This document shows, piece by piece, positions 1 through 8,532 of a stretch of DNA of 64,000 bases; within the stretch, counting starts at the first letter, position 1, and the number at the start of each line of letters is the position of its first letter. A program made the translations under genes and the position numbers. The notes under the pieces were generated by a model that was given only the letters and a program-made list of their open reading frames with translations, searched no databases and was not told the DNA's origin. Origin of the DNA: Alphaproteobacteria bacterium (GTDB lineage: Bacteria > Pseudomonadota > Alphaproteobacteria > Micavibrionales > UBA2020); assembly GCA_016794125.1 (NCBI GenBank), contig JAEUKT010000002.1, positions 1,031,396-1,095,395 of the forward strand, given 5' to 3'.

Positions 1-2
1 AA

Positions 3-404
3 GCCATGCCGGAATTGCAGATCGTGATCGATTGCGATGTGATTCAGGCCGATGGCGGCACGCGTACGGCGGCCATCACCGGTTCCTACGTCGCGCTCCA
101 GCAGGCTTGCGCGCATCTGCAAAAAATCGGCGCGGTGAAGGAAAACCCAATTATTGATTCCGTGGCCGCCGTTTCCTGCGGCCTTTATAAAGGCGAAGCG
201 GTGCTGGATCTCGATTACATCGAGGATTCCGGCGCTGAAGCTGACGCCAATTTCGTCATGACCGGCAGCGGCGGACTGGTCGAAGTGCAGGGCACGGCCG
301 AACACCGCGCCTTCACCGAGGAACAATTCCTCAGCCTGATGGGTTTGGCGCGCAAAGGAATTGCCGAGTTGATTTCCCACCAGAAAAATGCTTTAAACAA
401 ATAA
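3..404 (+). CDS. rph: Ribonuclease PH, C-terminal part (5' end outside window)
   Basis: This is the C-terminal 133 codons of RNase PH, the phosphate-dependent 3'-5' exoribonuclease that trims tRNA 3' ends. The reading frame is open to the left edge, so the methionine at base 6 is internal and not a start. Family features seen are [20 protein letters not shown], the SVAAVSCG segment and the [17 protein letters not shown] block, which belong to the PH-domain core. The C-terminus ([14 protein letters not shown]) is typical, so the gene ends normally at a TAA. In alphaproteobacteria rph is usually followed directly by rdgB and hemW. Here the same order is kept but two ankyrin genes sit in between. 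Confidence 0.95.
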   Translation, partial: AMPELQIVIDCDVIQADGGTRTAAITGSYVALQQACAHLQKIGAVKENPIIDSVAAVSCGLYKGEAVLDLDYIEDSGAEADANFVMTGSGGLVEVQGTAEHRAFTEEQFLSLMGLARKGIAELISHQKNALNK

Positions 405-495
405 ATCAGTAATTTAGGGCAGTGTGTAGAATTTGGCATAATACGCGGAAACGCGTAGGATGTCTTGCGATTCCAACCTTTTGGAGGACATTGCC

Positions 496-1659
496 ATGGC
501 TGCCAACACCCCGAAGAAAGACATGAAGGATACGCTGCGCTACAAGCACATGGTCGCGCGCCTTCAGAATTTGCTGCCGCACCAGAAGGAAGCGGCGCTG
601 CTTCAGGAAATTTCCAAGGGCCTGCAATGGCGGATTGATGCCGCGATCGAAGCGGTCGAAAAGAAACCCGATGACTGGCAATTGATCGATACCGCAGGCG
701 TGCTGAAACACGCGGCGATGTTTGGCCGTCTGGCAACCGTTGAAAAACTTTGCGACATGTTCGGCTATCCCGCCGGCACGCCCGTTGCGCCGCAGCCAAT
801 CGATGTTGCGTTCCAGACCGCCGTGCTGCATGGCCGTTTCCGCACCGCCGATGCGCTGGCGCTGCGTGGTGCGGGCATGAAACCTGTTCCGAATGGCAGC
901 CCGCTGCCCCCGCTTTTGCAGGCCGTGCTGCAGGAACAGACGCGCAGCATCGATTACCTTGTCAAAAAGGGCGCGGATAAAAACTTTCTTGCCTACCTTG
1001 CCGTCGGCGCGAATTCGATGAAATCGCTGCAGCATCTTGTCGAAAAGCGCGGCGCGGATGTGAATTACAGCACGCCGTCGGGTGATACGCCGCTGGATAT
1101 GGCGGCACGCGTGAACAATCCCGTGCTGATGCAATACCTGATCGACCACGGCGCAAAACAGCCGCAACTGCTGGAAAAACCCGTCGCGCTCAGCAGCGAA
1201 GCATTCAAGGGCACGGCGTTCGAAGTGAATTTCGAAACCGCGTATCTGCCAATCATCCTGAAGGCATGGAAAGTGCCGACGATCACCAAGGAACTGAAAG
1301 ACGCGCTCGCCGCGCAAAACAGCGTCGTGAAAACCGATGCGGGTCTCGACTTTACGCTGAAAAACGGCCGCAAGATGGAATGGGCGGAAAACAGGAACGG
1401 CACCGAATTCATCGGCCGCAACCGCAACATCGAATTCGATACCTCGGATGCCCGCGCGATGGTCGCCGCCAGCAAGAGCCGCGGCTGGACCTCGGTCGAT
1501 GTACATGGCGATGATACGCAGCGCCAGAAATTGTGGCTGGAGGCAAAGCGCCAGGGTTTGGGCGTGACGAATTACACGCCGGACGCGGATAGCGATGCCG
1601 CCAAAATCTGGGCTGCGGAACAGCCGGTGAAAAAGCCACAAACCCCGCGCCCGAATTAA
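496..1659 (+). CDS. Ankyrin-repeat protein with LPD7-like C-terminal domain
   Basis: A 387-residue protein. An upstream in-frame ATG exists at 460, but the ATG at 496 is preferred because GGAGG lies at 483-487, 8 nt before it. Residues about 1-225 are helical and carry ankyrin-type repeats (for example HAAMFGRLATVEKLCDMFG and TPLDMAARVNNPVLMQYLID). There is no signal peptide or membrane segment, so it is probably cytoplasmic or exported by a non-Sec route. Residues about 290-365 (IEFDTSDARAMVAASKSRGW, then a WLEAKRQGLGV stretch) resemble the LPD7 domain found in relaxases and large polyvalent proteins of mobile elements; that match is from memory. The first half is clearly paralogous to the next gene. 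Its target and function are unknown. Confidence 0.8.
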   Translation: MAANTPKKDMKDTLRYKHMVARLQNLLPHQKEAALLQEISKGLQWRIDAAIEAVEKKPDDWQLIDTAGVLKHAAMFGRLATVEKLCDMFGYPAGTPVAPQPIDVAFQTAVLHGRFRTADALALRGAGMKPVPNGSPLPPLLQAVLQEQTRSIDYLVKKGADKNFLAYLAVGANSMKSLQHLVEKRGADVNYSTPSGDTPLDMAARVNNPVLMQYLIDHGAKQPQLLEKPVALSSEAFKGTAFEVNFETAYLPIILKAWKVPTITKELKDALAAQNSVVKTDAGLDFTLKNGRKMEWAENRNGTEFIGRNRNIEFDTSDARAMVAASKSRGWTSVDVHGDDTQRQKLWLEAKRQGLGVTNYTPDADSDAAKIWAAEQPVKKPQTPRPN

Positions 1660-1764
1660 TCTTTTTGCTAATTATTACAATACGTTAGCGTTGTCCATTT
1701 AGATTGACATAACGTGACTTTCTGCTATTCTCGGCGCGCATTTATTCAAAAGGAATTCTGCGCC

Positions 1765-2826
1765 ATGACTGCCCTGAAAGACATGAAAAAAACGCTGCGC
1801 TATAAACACATGATTGCGCGCCTGTCCGCGCTGCCGCCCTATAAAAAAGAAGCGCAACTGAAAAAAGAAATCGTCGGCGGCAAACAATGGCGCATCGATG
1901 CGGCGATAGAAGCGATCAACGCAAAACCGGTGGACTGGAACTACGTCAACACGACCGAAGTGATGAAACTGGCCGCCAGCTTCGGCCGCCTGCAGACACT
2001 CGAAAAAATCTGCGACATCATGGAATGGAACCCCGGGGCGCGCGTCGCGCAGAGCGGCGTTCAGGCGGCATTCCATGTCGCGTCGCTGCACGGGCATTAC
2101 CGTACAGCGGATGCGATGGCGAAACGCGGCGCAGGCCCGATGTATGAAGCGCAGGGCACGCCTGCCGCGATGTACATGGCGATCAACGACGCCGATTTCC
2201 GCAAGATCGATTACCTGCTGAAACGCGGCGCGAACAAGGATTACCTCGTCAATATTGCCTCCACCTCCGAACAATACATGGCGGTCACCAAATATCTCGT
2301 CGAGGAAAAACAATCCGGCGTGAATTTCGCGTCGCAGGGGTTCTGGACACCGTTCCTGAACGCCGTGAAATACGGCCGAAACGACCTTGCGCTCTACCTG
2401 CTGGAGCACGGTGCGACACCGCAATTCGACAAAAGCGCGGGCGAGGCGCTTTACAGCGCGGTCGGCAGCGGCAATGTGACGATGATCAACACGATGTTGG
2501 ATATCGGCTTCAAGGTCGATATGCAGACTGTCCATCACGCGATTTTCGAAGGCCAGGTTGATGCCGCGAAAATCCTGCTGGCGCGCGGCGGCGTAAACAT
2601 CAACGAAGGAAAGCAGGAAACCCTGCTGCTGGCGATTGCCGCACAGAAAAACGCGCCTCAGATGATCGCCCTCGCGCTGGAGAACGGCGCGGATGCTGCA
2701 GCAGCATTGGCGGCGCTCAAAAAGGACCCCGAACTTTACCGCCACAGCAGTCGCGCCAAAATGGAAAAATACCTGGAAGATTACCTTGCACCCAAGGCGC
2801 CGAAATCCCCGGGGTTTAACCTGTGA
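1765..2826 (+). CDS. Ankyrin-repeat protein, paralogue of preceding gene
   Basis: A 353-residue ankyrin-repeat protein. The ATG at 1765 follows AAAAGGAA (1748-1755), which makes it a better start than the upstream GTG at 1714. Its N-terminus (KDMKKTLRYKHMIARL, then QWRIDAAIEAI) is nearly superimposable on that of the gene at 496, showing a tandem duplication. Several 30-33-residue repeats are visible, including TPFLNAVKYGRNDLALYLLE, ALYSAVGSGNVTMINTMLD and TVHHAIFEGQVDAAKILLA. It lacks the LPD7-like tail of its neighbour and ends instead in a short lysine/proline-rich stretch. The stop overlaps the GTG start of rdgB by 4 bp, so this accessory gene is translationally coupled to a housekeeping gene. 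Ankyrin repeats mediate protein-protein contacts; the partner cannot be inferred. Confidence 0.8.
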   Translation: MTALKDMKKTLRYKHMIARLSALPPYKKEAQLKKEIVGGKQWRIDAAIEAINAKPVDWNYVNTTEVMKLAASFGRLQTLEKICDIMEWNPGARVAQSGVQAAFHVASLHGHYRTADAMAKRGAGPMYEAQGTPAAMYMAINDADFRKIDYLLKRGANKDYLVNIASTSEQYMAVTKYLVEEKQSGVNFASQGFWTPFLNAVKYGRNDLALYLLEHGATPQFDKSAGEALYSAVGSGNVTMINTMLDIGFKVDMQTVHHAIFEGQVDAAKILLARGGVNINEGKQETLLLAIAAQKNAPQMIALALENGADAAAALAALKKDPELYRHSSRAKMEKYLEDYLAPKAPKSPGFNL

Positions 2827-3452
2827 GCGCGGAATTGAAGGAAAAACAGCCAGCCCGCAAATTTACCGGCGACGAGTTGGTGGTGGCGACGCACAACAAC
2901 GGCAAGCTGCGCGAATTGCGCGAAATGTTTGGCAACCGCATCGCAAAGCTGACAAGCGCCGCCGAATACGGCGTGGAATCGCCCGAAGAAACCGGCACGA
3001 CATTTGTCGAGAATGCGCTGATCAAGGCGCAAGTGGTGGCGAAGGCAACCGGCAAGCCCGCGCTTGCCGATGACAGCGGCCTCTGCGTCAGCGCGCTGAA
3101 CGGCGCGCCCGGCGTTTATTCCGCAGACTGGGCGGAGGAACCGGGCCGTCCGCGCGATTTCTACATGGCGATGGAACGTGTGCAGAATGAAATGGGGAAT
3201 AATCCCGATCGTTCCGCCTATTTTGTGTCCTGCCTTGTGCTGGCATGGCCCGACGGCCACTATGAAACGGTCGAGGGCTATGTGCATGGCACGCTGCAAT
3301 TCCCGCCGCGCGGCGATAAGGGCCACGGATATGATCCGGTATTCGTGCCCAACGGTGAAACGCGCAGCTATGGCGAGATGACGCAGGACGAAAAAGAAAA
3401 ATCCAGCCATCGCGGCGACTCGTTCAGAAAAATGCTGGCGAAATGCTTCTAA
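2823..3452 (+). CDS. rdgB: RdgB/HAM1 family dITP/XTP pyrophosphatase
   Basis: Non-canonical purine NTP pyrophosphatase that hydrolyses dITP, ITP and XTP to monophosphates, keeping deaminated purines out of DNA and RNA. The 209-residue length is normal. Family motifs are VVATHNNGKLRELREMF near residue 20, the ETGTTFVENALIKA segment, PALADDSGLCVSALNGAPGV, GHGYDPVF near 165 and the final SHRGDSFRKML. The start is a GTG overlapping the stop of the upstream ankyrin gene (GTGA). It overlaps hemW by 10 bp, so the three are probably co-transcribed. The order rph...rdgB-hemW is an alphaproteobacterial hallmark. Confidence 0.95.
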   Translation: MSAELKEKQPARKFTGDELVVATHNNGKLRELREMFGNRIAKLTSAAEYGVESPEETGTTFVENALIKAQVVAKATGKPALADDSGLCVSALNGAPGVYSADWAEEPGRPRDFYMAMERVQNEMGNNPDRSAYFVSCLVLAWPDGHYETVEGYVHGTLQFPPRGDKGHGYDPVFVPNGETRSYGEMTQDEKEKSSHRGDSFRKMLAKCF

Positions 3453-4633
3453 GCAAAAAAAATGAACCGGCGGAACTACAAGGGCTTGCGGTCTATATCC
3501 ACTGGCCGTTCTGCAAGTTCAAATGCCATTACTGCGATTTCAACAGCCATGTGCGCGAACAGGTCGAGCACAAGGACTGGGCGTCGGCATACCTGCGCGA
3601 ATTGCGCCATTACCGCGACCTGACCGGCCCGCGCCAGATTGAATCCATCTTCTTCGGCGGCGGCACGCCGTCGCTGATGGAGCCCGCAACGGTCGAAGCG
3701 GTGATCGATGCCGTGCATGACTTGTGGGGCGTGCCGCAGGGCACCGAAGTGACGCTGGAGGCCAACCCCACATCTACCGAAGCGGAAAAGCTGAAAGGCT
3801 TCAAAGCCGCAGGCGTGAACCGCGTATCGCTCGGCGTGCAGTCGCTGCGCGATGCCGACCTGAAACAGCTGACCCGCCAGCATTCTGCGGCCGAAGGGCT
3901 GGCTGCCGTGAAAACCGCCGCTTCCGTTTTCGACCGTTATTCCTTCGACATCATCTATGCACGCCCCGACCAGACTGTCGATAGCTGGAAAGAAGAACTC
4001 GCCGAGGCTTTGCAGTACGCGCGCGGCCATATGTCGCTTTACCAACTGACGATCGAGGAAGGCACGAAATTCCACACGCTGCATGAACGCGGGGAACTTA
4101 CCGTGCCCGATGGCGATACCGGCGCATCGTTCTATGAGGCGACGCAGGAAATGATGCAGAAGGCCGGCATGCCGGCCTATGAAATTTCCAATCACGCAAA
4201 GCCCGGCGATGAATCGCGGCACAACATGGTTTATTGGCGCTATGGCGATTACGCGGGCATCGGCCCCGGTGCGCATGGCCGCCTGACGATTGACGGCGTG
4301 AAACAGGCGACCCGTGCCCATCGTGCGCCCGAATTATGGATGGAGCGCGTGAACCGTCACGGTCACGGCGCGCATGACATGGAAACGGTCGATGCCGCGG
4401 GCCGCGGGCGGGAAATGCTGATGATGGGTCTCCGTCTTATGGAAGGTGTCGATCTTGTTAAATTCCAGAATGAAGCGCAGAAATATTTTTCAGCATTTGT
4501 TAACGCAAAAAGGCTCACAATGCTGGTAGAAGAGGGGCTTCTCGAAGTCTCGCCTTCGCGCCTCACGGCAACGCCCAAGGGACGCCAGCGGCTCAACGCC
4601 GTTCTCGGCTATTTGTTATCCGGACAGGAATGA
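3443..4633 (+). CDS. hemW: HemW-like radical SAM heme chaperone
   Basis: A 396-residue radical SAM protein of the HemN/HemW group. The CX3CX2C cluster motif appears as KFKCHYCDFNSHV near residue 30, after YIHWPFC. Other family marks are FFGGGTPSLM, EANPTS, RVSLGVQSL and the C-terminal HemN domain (YWRYGDYAGIGPGAHGR). HemW lacks the extended N-terminus of true oxygen-independent coproporphyrinogen oxidase and is a heme-binding chaperone that delivers heme to acceptor proteins. The short N-terminus here fits HemW. It overlaps rdgB upstream (10 bp) and the GNAT gene downstream (4 bp), implying a single transcript. Confidence 0.93.
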   Translation: MLLSKKNEPAELQGLAVYIHWPFCKFKCHYCDFNSHVREQVEHKDWASAYLRELRHYRDLTGPRQIESIFFGGGTPSLMEPATVEAVIDAVHDLWGVPQGTEVTLEANPTSTEAEKLKGFKAAGVNRVSLGVQSLRDADLKQLTRQHSAAEGLAAVKTAASVFDRYSFDIIYARPDQTVDSWKEELAEALQYARGHMSLYQLTIEEGTKFHTLHERGELTVPDGDTGASFYEATQEMMQKAGMPAYEISNHAKPGDESRHNMVYWRYGDYAGIGPGAHGRLTIDGVKQATRAHRAPELWMERVNRHGHGAHDMETVDAAGRGREMLMMGLRLMEGVDLVKFQNEAQKYFSAFVNAKRLTMLVEEGLLEVSPSRLTATPKGRQRLNAVLGYLLSGQE

Positions 4634-5490
4634 TGCAAACCGTATTCGAAACCAAAGCCGCCGAATTTTTGAAGAAGCACGGCGAATATTTAGAAAGCCG
4701 CGAGGCGGAGCATAACCTGATCCTGTCGCTTTCCTATGCCGCGCTGGCCAAGCAGGAAAAGGGCGAAAAGACCGATGTGCGTTTCGCCGCGCTGATGAAT
4801 GATGACGAGCTGGTCGTGGCCGCCGTGCAGACGCCGCCGCATAACCTGGTTTTAAGCCGCGCAACGACGCCTGAAATCGAGCCGCTCGCCGAGGCGCTGG
4901 GGGAAGCAGGCTGGATGTTCCCGGGCATCGTCGGGCCGGCGGGCGAGGCCTCGACATTCTCCGACCGCTGGGCGGTGAAGGCAAAGCAGAAATCCGTCGA
5001 ATACATGGACCAGATCATTTACTCCCTGAAGCAGGTTTTGCTGCCGCCGATGGCGGAAGGGAAAAGCCGGTTGGCGAAAGCGGGCGAAGAAAAGCTGCTC
5101 GCGTCATGGCTTGTGAAATTCGCGCAGGACGCGCTGCCGAAATCGGAACAACTGACCGAGGCCGAAGCTGCCAAGAAAGCGGCGGAACTGATCGCCGCAG
5201 AACGGCTGATGGTCTGGGATGTCGGCGGCACGCCGCGCGCGCAGGCGGGTTTTTCCGGCACGGCGAATGTCGCGCGCATCAACATGGTTTATACACCGCC
5301 GGAAGAACGCGGTCGCGGCTATGCCAGCGCGGTGGTGGCCGATATCAGCCAGCGACAGCTGGATGCGGGCAAGAAGATGTGCTGCCTCTACGCGGATGCG
5401 CGCAACCCCGTATCGAATTCCATCTACCGCAAGATCGGGTATGAATTCGTCGGGCGCTCCAGCCTTTACGTGCTGGAAAAGAAATCCTGA
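4630..5490 (+). CDS. GNAT family N-acetyltransferase
   Basis: A 286-residue protein whose C-terminal third is a GNAT acetyltransferase fold. The acetyl-CoA-binding signature is EERGRGYASAVVADISQRQL near residues 223-242, followed by NPVSNSIYRKIGYEFVG, the usual last strand-helix element. The N-terminal ~180 residues are less conserved and helical. They match the layout of predicted acetyltransferases that carry a second degenerate GNAT-like half. The ATG overlaps the hemW stop (ATGA), so it is probably the last gene of the rdgB-hemW operon. The acceptor substrate is unknown. Confidence 0.85.
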   Translation: MMQTVFETKAAEFLKKHGEYLESREAEHNLILSLSYAALAKQEKGEKTDVRFAALMNDDELVVAAVQTPPHNLVLSRATTPEIEPLAEALGEAGWMFPGIVGPAGEASTFSDRWAVKAKQKSVEYMDQIIYSLKQVLLPPMAEGKSRLAKAGEEKLLASWLVKFAQDALPKSEQLTEAEAAKKAAELIAAERLMVWDVGGTPRAQAGFSGTANVARINMVYTPPEERGRGYASAVVADISQRQLDAGKKMCCLYADARNPVSNSIYRKIGYEFVGRSSLYVLEKKS

Positions 5491-5493
5491 AAA

Positions 5494-6195
5494 TTAAAGG
5501 TCGAATGACCTCGGTGGCGTATGCGGACGCCGCGGGCGCGGCAGTTCCGGCAGGTTGTCCAGCTGCGCCTTGAAGACCGGCATGGTTTCGGCATAGGCAT
5601 CCAGCAAGTAATTGAAGGACAAAATGGTCTGCTTGCGCAGATCCACAAGATCGCGCTGTGGCACGGCCGGCGCGCCGTTGCCGGTTTTCACGGCATCAAA
5701 AATTTTTTGCAGCTGCGCGGCATCCGCATCGCTGCCGAAAGCCTGCGACGGGTTTGAATTGGCAATCTTCTGCGTGATTTTTACCTTGCTGGTGTCAAGG
5801 TCGGCCAGCAAAGCCTCGCTCAGGCGCGCTGCCCAAAATACTGCTTCCTCGTGGCCGTTTTGAAAAAACGGCATATCGAATTCCTGCGCCTCGTATGTCG
5901 GCGGCTTCACGCCCAGCGTCTTGGCGAGGCTCGAATTGCGCAAGCTTGCTTTTTCGATTGCGCCGGATATTGATCCGGCTTCGCCGCCGGGCGCGCCGTC
6001 TTTCAGGTGCTGGATGCCATGTGCCAGCAAACGCCATGTTTCGCGTTTGGCATCGTTCGCGGCTGCGGTGGGCGAAAGGGAATGAAGGTCTGTGACAATT
6101 GACAGCGGCAGGGCATCGGCCTGCTGTTTGGCCAACAGCAACATGCGGTCATAGGCCGTGTTGCGCTCTTTGATGTGCTGTGCATCTTCGGTCAC
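5494..6195 (-). CDS. Hypothetical protein, helical, soluble
   Basis: A 233-residue protein that I do not recognise. The start is GTG at 6195, chosen because GGAG lies 7 nt upstream and a good promoter (6225-6253) lies just before it. The sequence has no signal peptide or membrane segment, looks mostly helical and ends in a proline/arginine-rich tail (LPELPRPRRPHTPPRSF). It converges on the GNAT gene with only 3 bp between stop codons and no visible terminator. The reading frame is supported by normal codon use and the absence of a better frame. Confidence 0.65.
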   Translation of the reverse strand: MTEDAQHIKERNTAYDRMLLLAKQQADALPLSIVTDLHSLSPTAAANDAKRETWRLLAHGIQHLKDGAPGGEAGSISGAIEKASLRNSSLAKTLGVKPPTYEAQEFDMPFFQNGHEEAVFWAARLSEALLADLDTSKVKITQKIANSNPSQAFGSDADAAQLQKIFDAVKTGNGAPAVPQRDLVDLRKQTILSFNYLLDAYAETMPVFKAQLDNLPELPRPRRPHTPPRSFDL

Positions 6196-6224
6196 GTGAA
6201 TCTCCGGCTTTAAATGCTGATTTT

Positions 6225-6253
6225 ACCTTATCGCAAATCGGGTGGAATTTCAA
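6225..6253 (-). promoter_or_regulatory. Sigma70-type promoter for gene 5494-6195
   Basis: On the minus strand a -35 box TTGAAA (6248-6253) and a -10 box TAAGGT (6225-6230) are separated by exactly 17 bp. Transcription would begin near 6218, about 22 nt before the GTG start at 6195, leaving room for the GGAG ribosome-binding site. It lies just downstream of the terminator of the preceding gene, so the gene appears to be its own transcription unit. Confidence 0.5.
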
Positions 6254-6294
6254 CAATATTACATAATATTTCAAATTCGCGACATAAAATTAGC

Positions 6295-6329
6295 AAAAAA
6301 AGAAGCGGCCCGTTTGACGGGGCCGCTTC
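6295..6329 (-). terminator. Rho-independent terminator of gene 6353-7987
   Basis: A perfect 10-bp stem (GAAGCGGCCC at 6302-6311 against GGGCCGCTTC at 6320-6329) with an 8-nt loop is followed, on the minus strand, by seven T residues (complement of 6295-6301). It lies 24 bp past the stop codon of the secreted protein gene. Confidence 0.9.
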
Positions 6330-6352
6330 CTTGATTGTTTTATCCGCTGTTC

Positions 6353-7987
6353 TTAGGGAACGGGGTTGGGCACACCACCCGGGATGTTGCCACCCGGCAC
6401 CAGCGCGTTCAGCGGGGTGCCGTTCAGCGTCGCATTGCCGGAGGGATCAACCGCCAGCACCAGCTTGCGCAGAGAACGGCCATCGGCCGCTTTCTCAGGC
6501 TTGGTGTAGCCCTGCACCATCGCAAGGCCGGAAGCATAGCCTGCCAGCTTGGGGTTCGGGTTTGCGCCTTGAGACGCGGCCTGCAGTTTCAGCACAGCTT
6601 CATCCACGCCGGTCAGTGCCAGCGTCATGCTGCCTTCGGTCATGACCGAAGATTGCGCACTTGCCTTGAACTGGCCGTCCAGCGCCGATGACAGGTCGGG
6701 CGCATTGGTAAAGGTGTTGCGCACCGAAATGGTGGTGCCGGCATTGACCAGCTGCTGGGGCAGCGTCGTCATCAGCATCATCATCTGCATCTGCGCCTGT
6801 TGCTGGATCTCCGCCTGTTTTGCGGGATCTACCTGACCGCCGCCAACGCCCACAAGCGAGCTCATGAAGCTGTTGACCGCAGACGAAATGCTGCTGCCCA
6901 GATCGCGCATCGGCAGGTTTTCGACGAACACTTCAAAGCTGGTCTGGGTCGGGATCATGCCCTTCACGCCGGGATCAGTTTCGTTCACGTTCAGACCGTC
7001 GAGGTGGATTTTCACCGTGGTCGAACCCTTGGGCTGCAGCATGCCTTTCACATCAAACACGAAGCCGAGTTTCGCCAGCGTCGCGCTGAAATCGGGGGTC
7101 GTCGCGGGTGCGTTCGGCTGAGCGGGGGCGGCCGATTTCATCACAACAGCGACATCCTTCAGTTCAATATCGCTGCCCATGCCGTCCAGATAGCCTCCCA
7201 GCTGGCTCATGACGGATGTCATCATTTCGCCGGCCTGATCGGGTGTGGTGGGGCTGGTTTGCGATTTTTTCAGCGTTTCGCCGACGGTATCCTGCATTTT
7301 CTTGCGGGCCTTCAGGTCGATCTTGTCATACGACGAATTGGCCGCCATCGAACCGATGGTGACATCCGCTGTGCTGCCCTTGTTGAAGGCAAGCTTTATG
7401 CCGGAGCCGCCAAAACCATAAGGGCCCGACCAGGTGCCGTCGCTGTTGGGCGTCAGGTTCATGGTGGAGGTCAGCGAAGTAACGGTCGCCGTAAACTCGC
7501 CGGGCGTCAGCGAATTAGCAGTCACATCGCGGTATTCCGCATCGACTTTGGTAAAGGTGCCAAGATCGGGAAGCCAGGTGCCGTTGAACCGCTGGCTGCC
7601 GATCTTGATTTCAGCGATCGGTTTTGCTGTCTCGTCGAATGCCTTCATGGTCTGGGGTAGGGCGACCGCGACGTTCAGCGCACCGCCATCGGTCGGTGTC
7701 ACGTTCGCGATCAACGTGCCCATATCGAATTTGAAGCCGTAATTGGTCACGATTGTCGCGCCCGGCATCTTCACTTCGTAATATTCACCCTTGGGTGTTA
7801 CTTCGACCGCGCCAGACAGGGTCAGGCCGTCGCCTTGTGTCTTGGCAAGGTCCATCGGGAAGGCGAGCGCATCTTCCACCTGTTTCTTGATGCCGGCAGC
7901 GCCTTCGGGCGTTGCGGTATCGGCGTAGCAAAGGTGGCTGGTCGCCATGAAGGCGAGGGCGAAAACGGCGGGCAAAAGTTTGCGCAT
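6353..7987 (-). CDS. Secreted protein of unknown function (544 aa)
   Basis: A large exported protein. Residues 1-22 form a Sec signal peptide (MRKLLPAVFALAFMATSHLC followed by YADT, with likely cleavage after the alanine). The ATG has AAGGATG just upstream. The mature part is rich in Thr, Val, Gly and Asp and looks beta-rich with amphipathic stretches. There is no lipobox, no transmembrane helix after the signal peptide and few cysteines. Methionine/glutamine-rich segments (QQQAQMQMMMLMTTLPQQL) occur near residues 392-412. The overall style recalls periplasmic DUF945/DUF2125-type proteins, but I could not confirm either. It has its own terminator and is divergent from the Rap1a-like gene. Confidence 0.75.
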   Translation of the reverse strand: MRKLLPAVFALAFMATSHLCYADTATPEGAAGIKKQVEDALAFPMDLAKTQGDGLTLSGAVEVTPKGEYYEVKMPGATIVTNYGFKFDMGTLIANVTPTDGGALNVAVALPQTMKAFDETAKPIAEIKIGSQRFNGTWLPDLGTFTKVDAEYRDVTANSLTPGEFTATVTSLTSTMNLTPNSDGTWSGPYGFGGSGIKLAFNKGSTADVTIGSMAANSSYDKIDLKARKKMQDTVGETLKKSQTSPTTPDQAGEMMTSVMSQLGGYLDGMGSDIELKDVAVVMKSAAPAQPNAPATTPDFSATLAKLGFVFDVKGMLQPKGSTTVKIHLDGLNVNETDPGVKGMIPTQTSFEVFVENLPMRDLGSSISSAVNSFMSSLVGVGGGQVDPAKQAEIQQQAQMQMMMLMTTLPQQLVNAGTTISVRNTFTNAPDLSSALDGQFKASAQSSVMTEGSMTLALTGVDEAVLKLQAASQGANPNPKLAGYASGLAMVQGYTKPEKAADGRSLRKLVLAVDPSGNATLNGTPLNALVPGGNIPGGVPNPVP

Positions 7988-8148
7988 CGGTACATCCTTG
8001 AAAAAATGAAGGTCTTTCGTCTCGACAATTGTTAGAGAACGCCTTGAAACTATGCAAGAAATTCCTTAAATAAAGGTTATTGCGTTGGTCATAAAACAGG
8101 TTTAAAACTGGTTTTTAGTATTCCCGAAAAGGATGCCCGACGGACGCC

Positions 8149-8532
8149 ATGAAACAGGCACTTGCCGCATTGCTGCTGACCTTCTGCCTGCTCGCGCCCC
8201 TGCGTGGCGCGGACGCGCAATATGTGGCGACCAAAGACCTCGCGCGCGAATGCCTGAGCGAGAAACGGGAGCTGATGGCGGCCTGCATCGGCTATGTCGC
8301 TGGTGTCATCGATTACCATGTGCTGATGCAGTCCTTCGGCACCGCACCCACCATTGATTTTTGCATTCCGGAAGATATATCCAAGGAGCAGGCTGCCATC
8401 ATCGTCATGGCCTATCTGCGGGGTGAAACCCAGCATGACGAATTCACGGCTGCCGCGACCATTCCCTTGGCCCTCAACAAGGTCTTCCCCTGCCGCGAAA
8501 TGCGGGCGACCCGGAAAAAGAAGCGTTCATGA
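8149..8532 (+). CDS. Rap1a/Tai-family immunity-like protein, secreted
   Basis: A 127-residue exported protein with signal peptide ([20 protein letters not shown] then ADA-QY). The mature region fits the Rap1a/Tai pattern: a [20 protein letters not shown] block, a central [20 protein letters not shown] segment and a final ALNKVFPC. Spaced cysteines could form disulfides in the periplasm. Known Rap1a proteins neutralise type VI secretion effectors, but many family members are orphans with no known effector. No effector or T6SS gene is nearby. The gene overlaps uvrB by 4 bp, so it probably shares its transcript. The C-terminus ends in a basic RKKKR tail. Confidence 0.75.
   Translation: MKQALAALLLTFCLLAPLRGADAQYVATKDLARECLSEKRELMAACIGYVAGVIDYHVLMQSFGTAPTIDFCIPEDISKEQAAIIVMAYLRGETQHDEFTAAATIPLALNKVFPCREMRATRKKKRS

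Noticed and set aside
406-1641. Minus-strand ORF (411 codons) opposite the first ankyrin gene
   Set aside because: The ankyrin frame has repeat structure, a clear SD and a paralogue in the same frame next door; the antisense frame has none of these.
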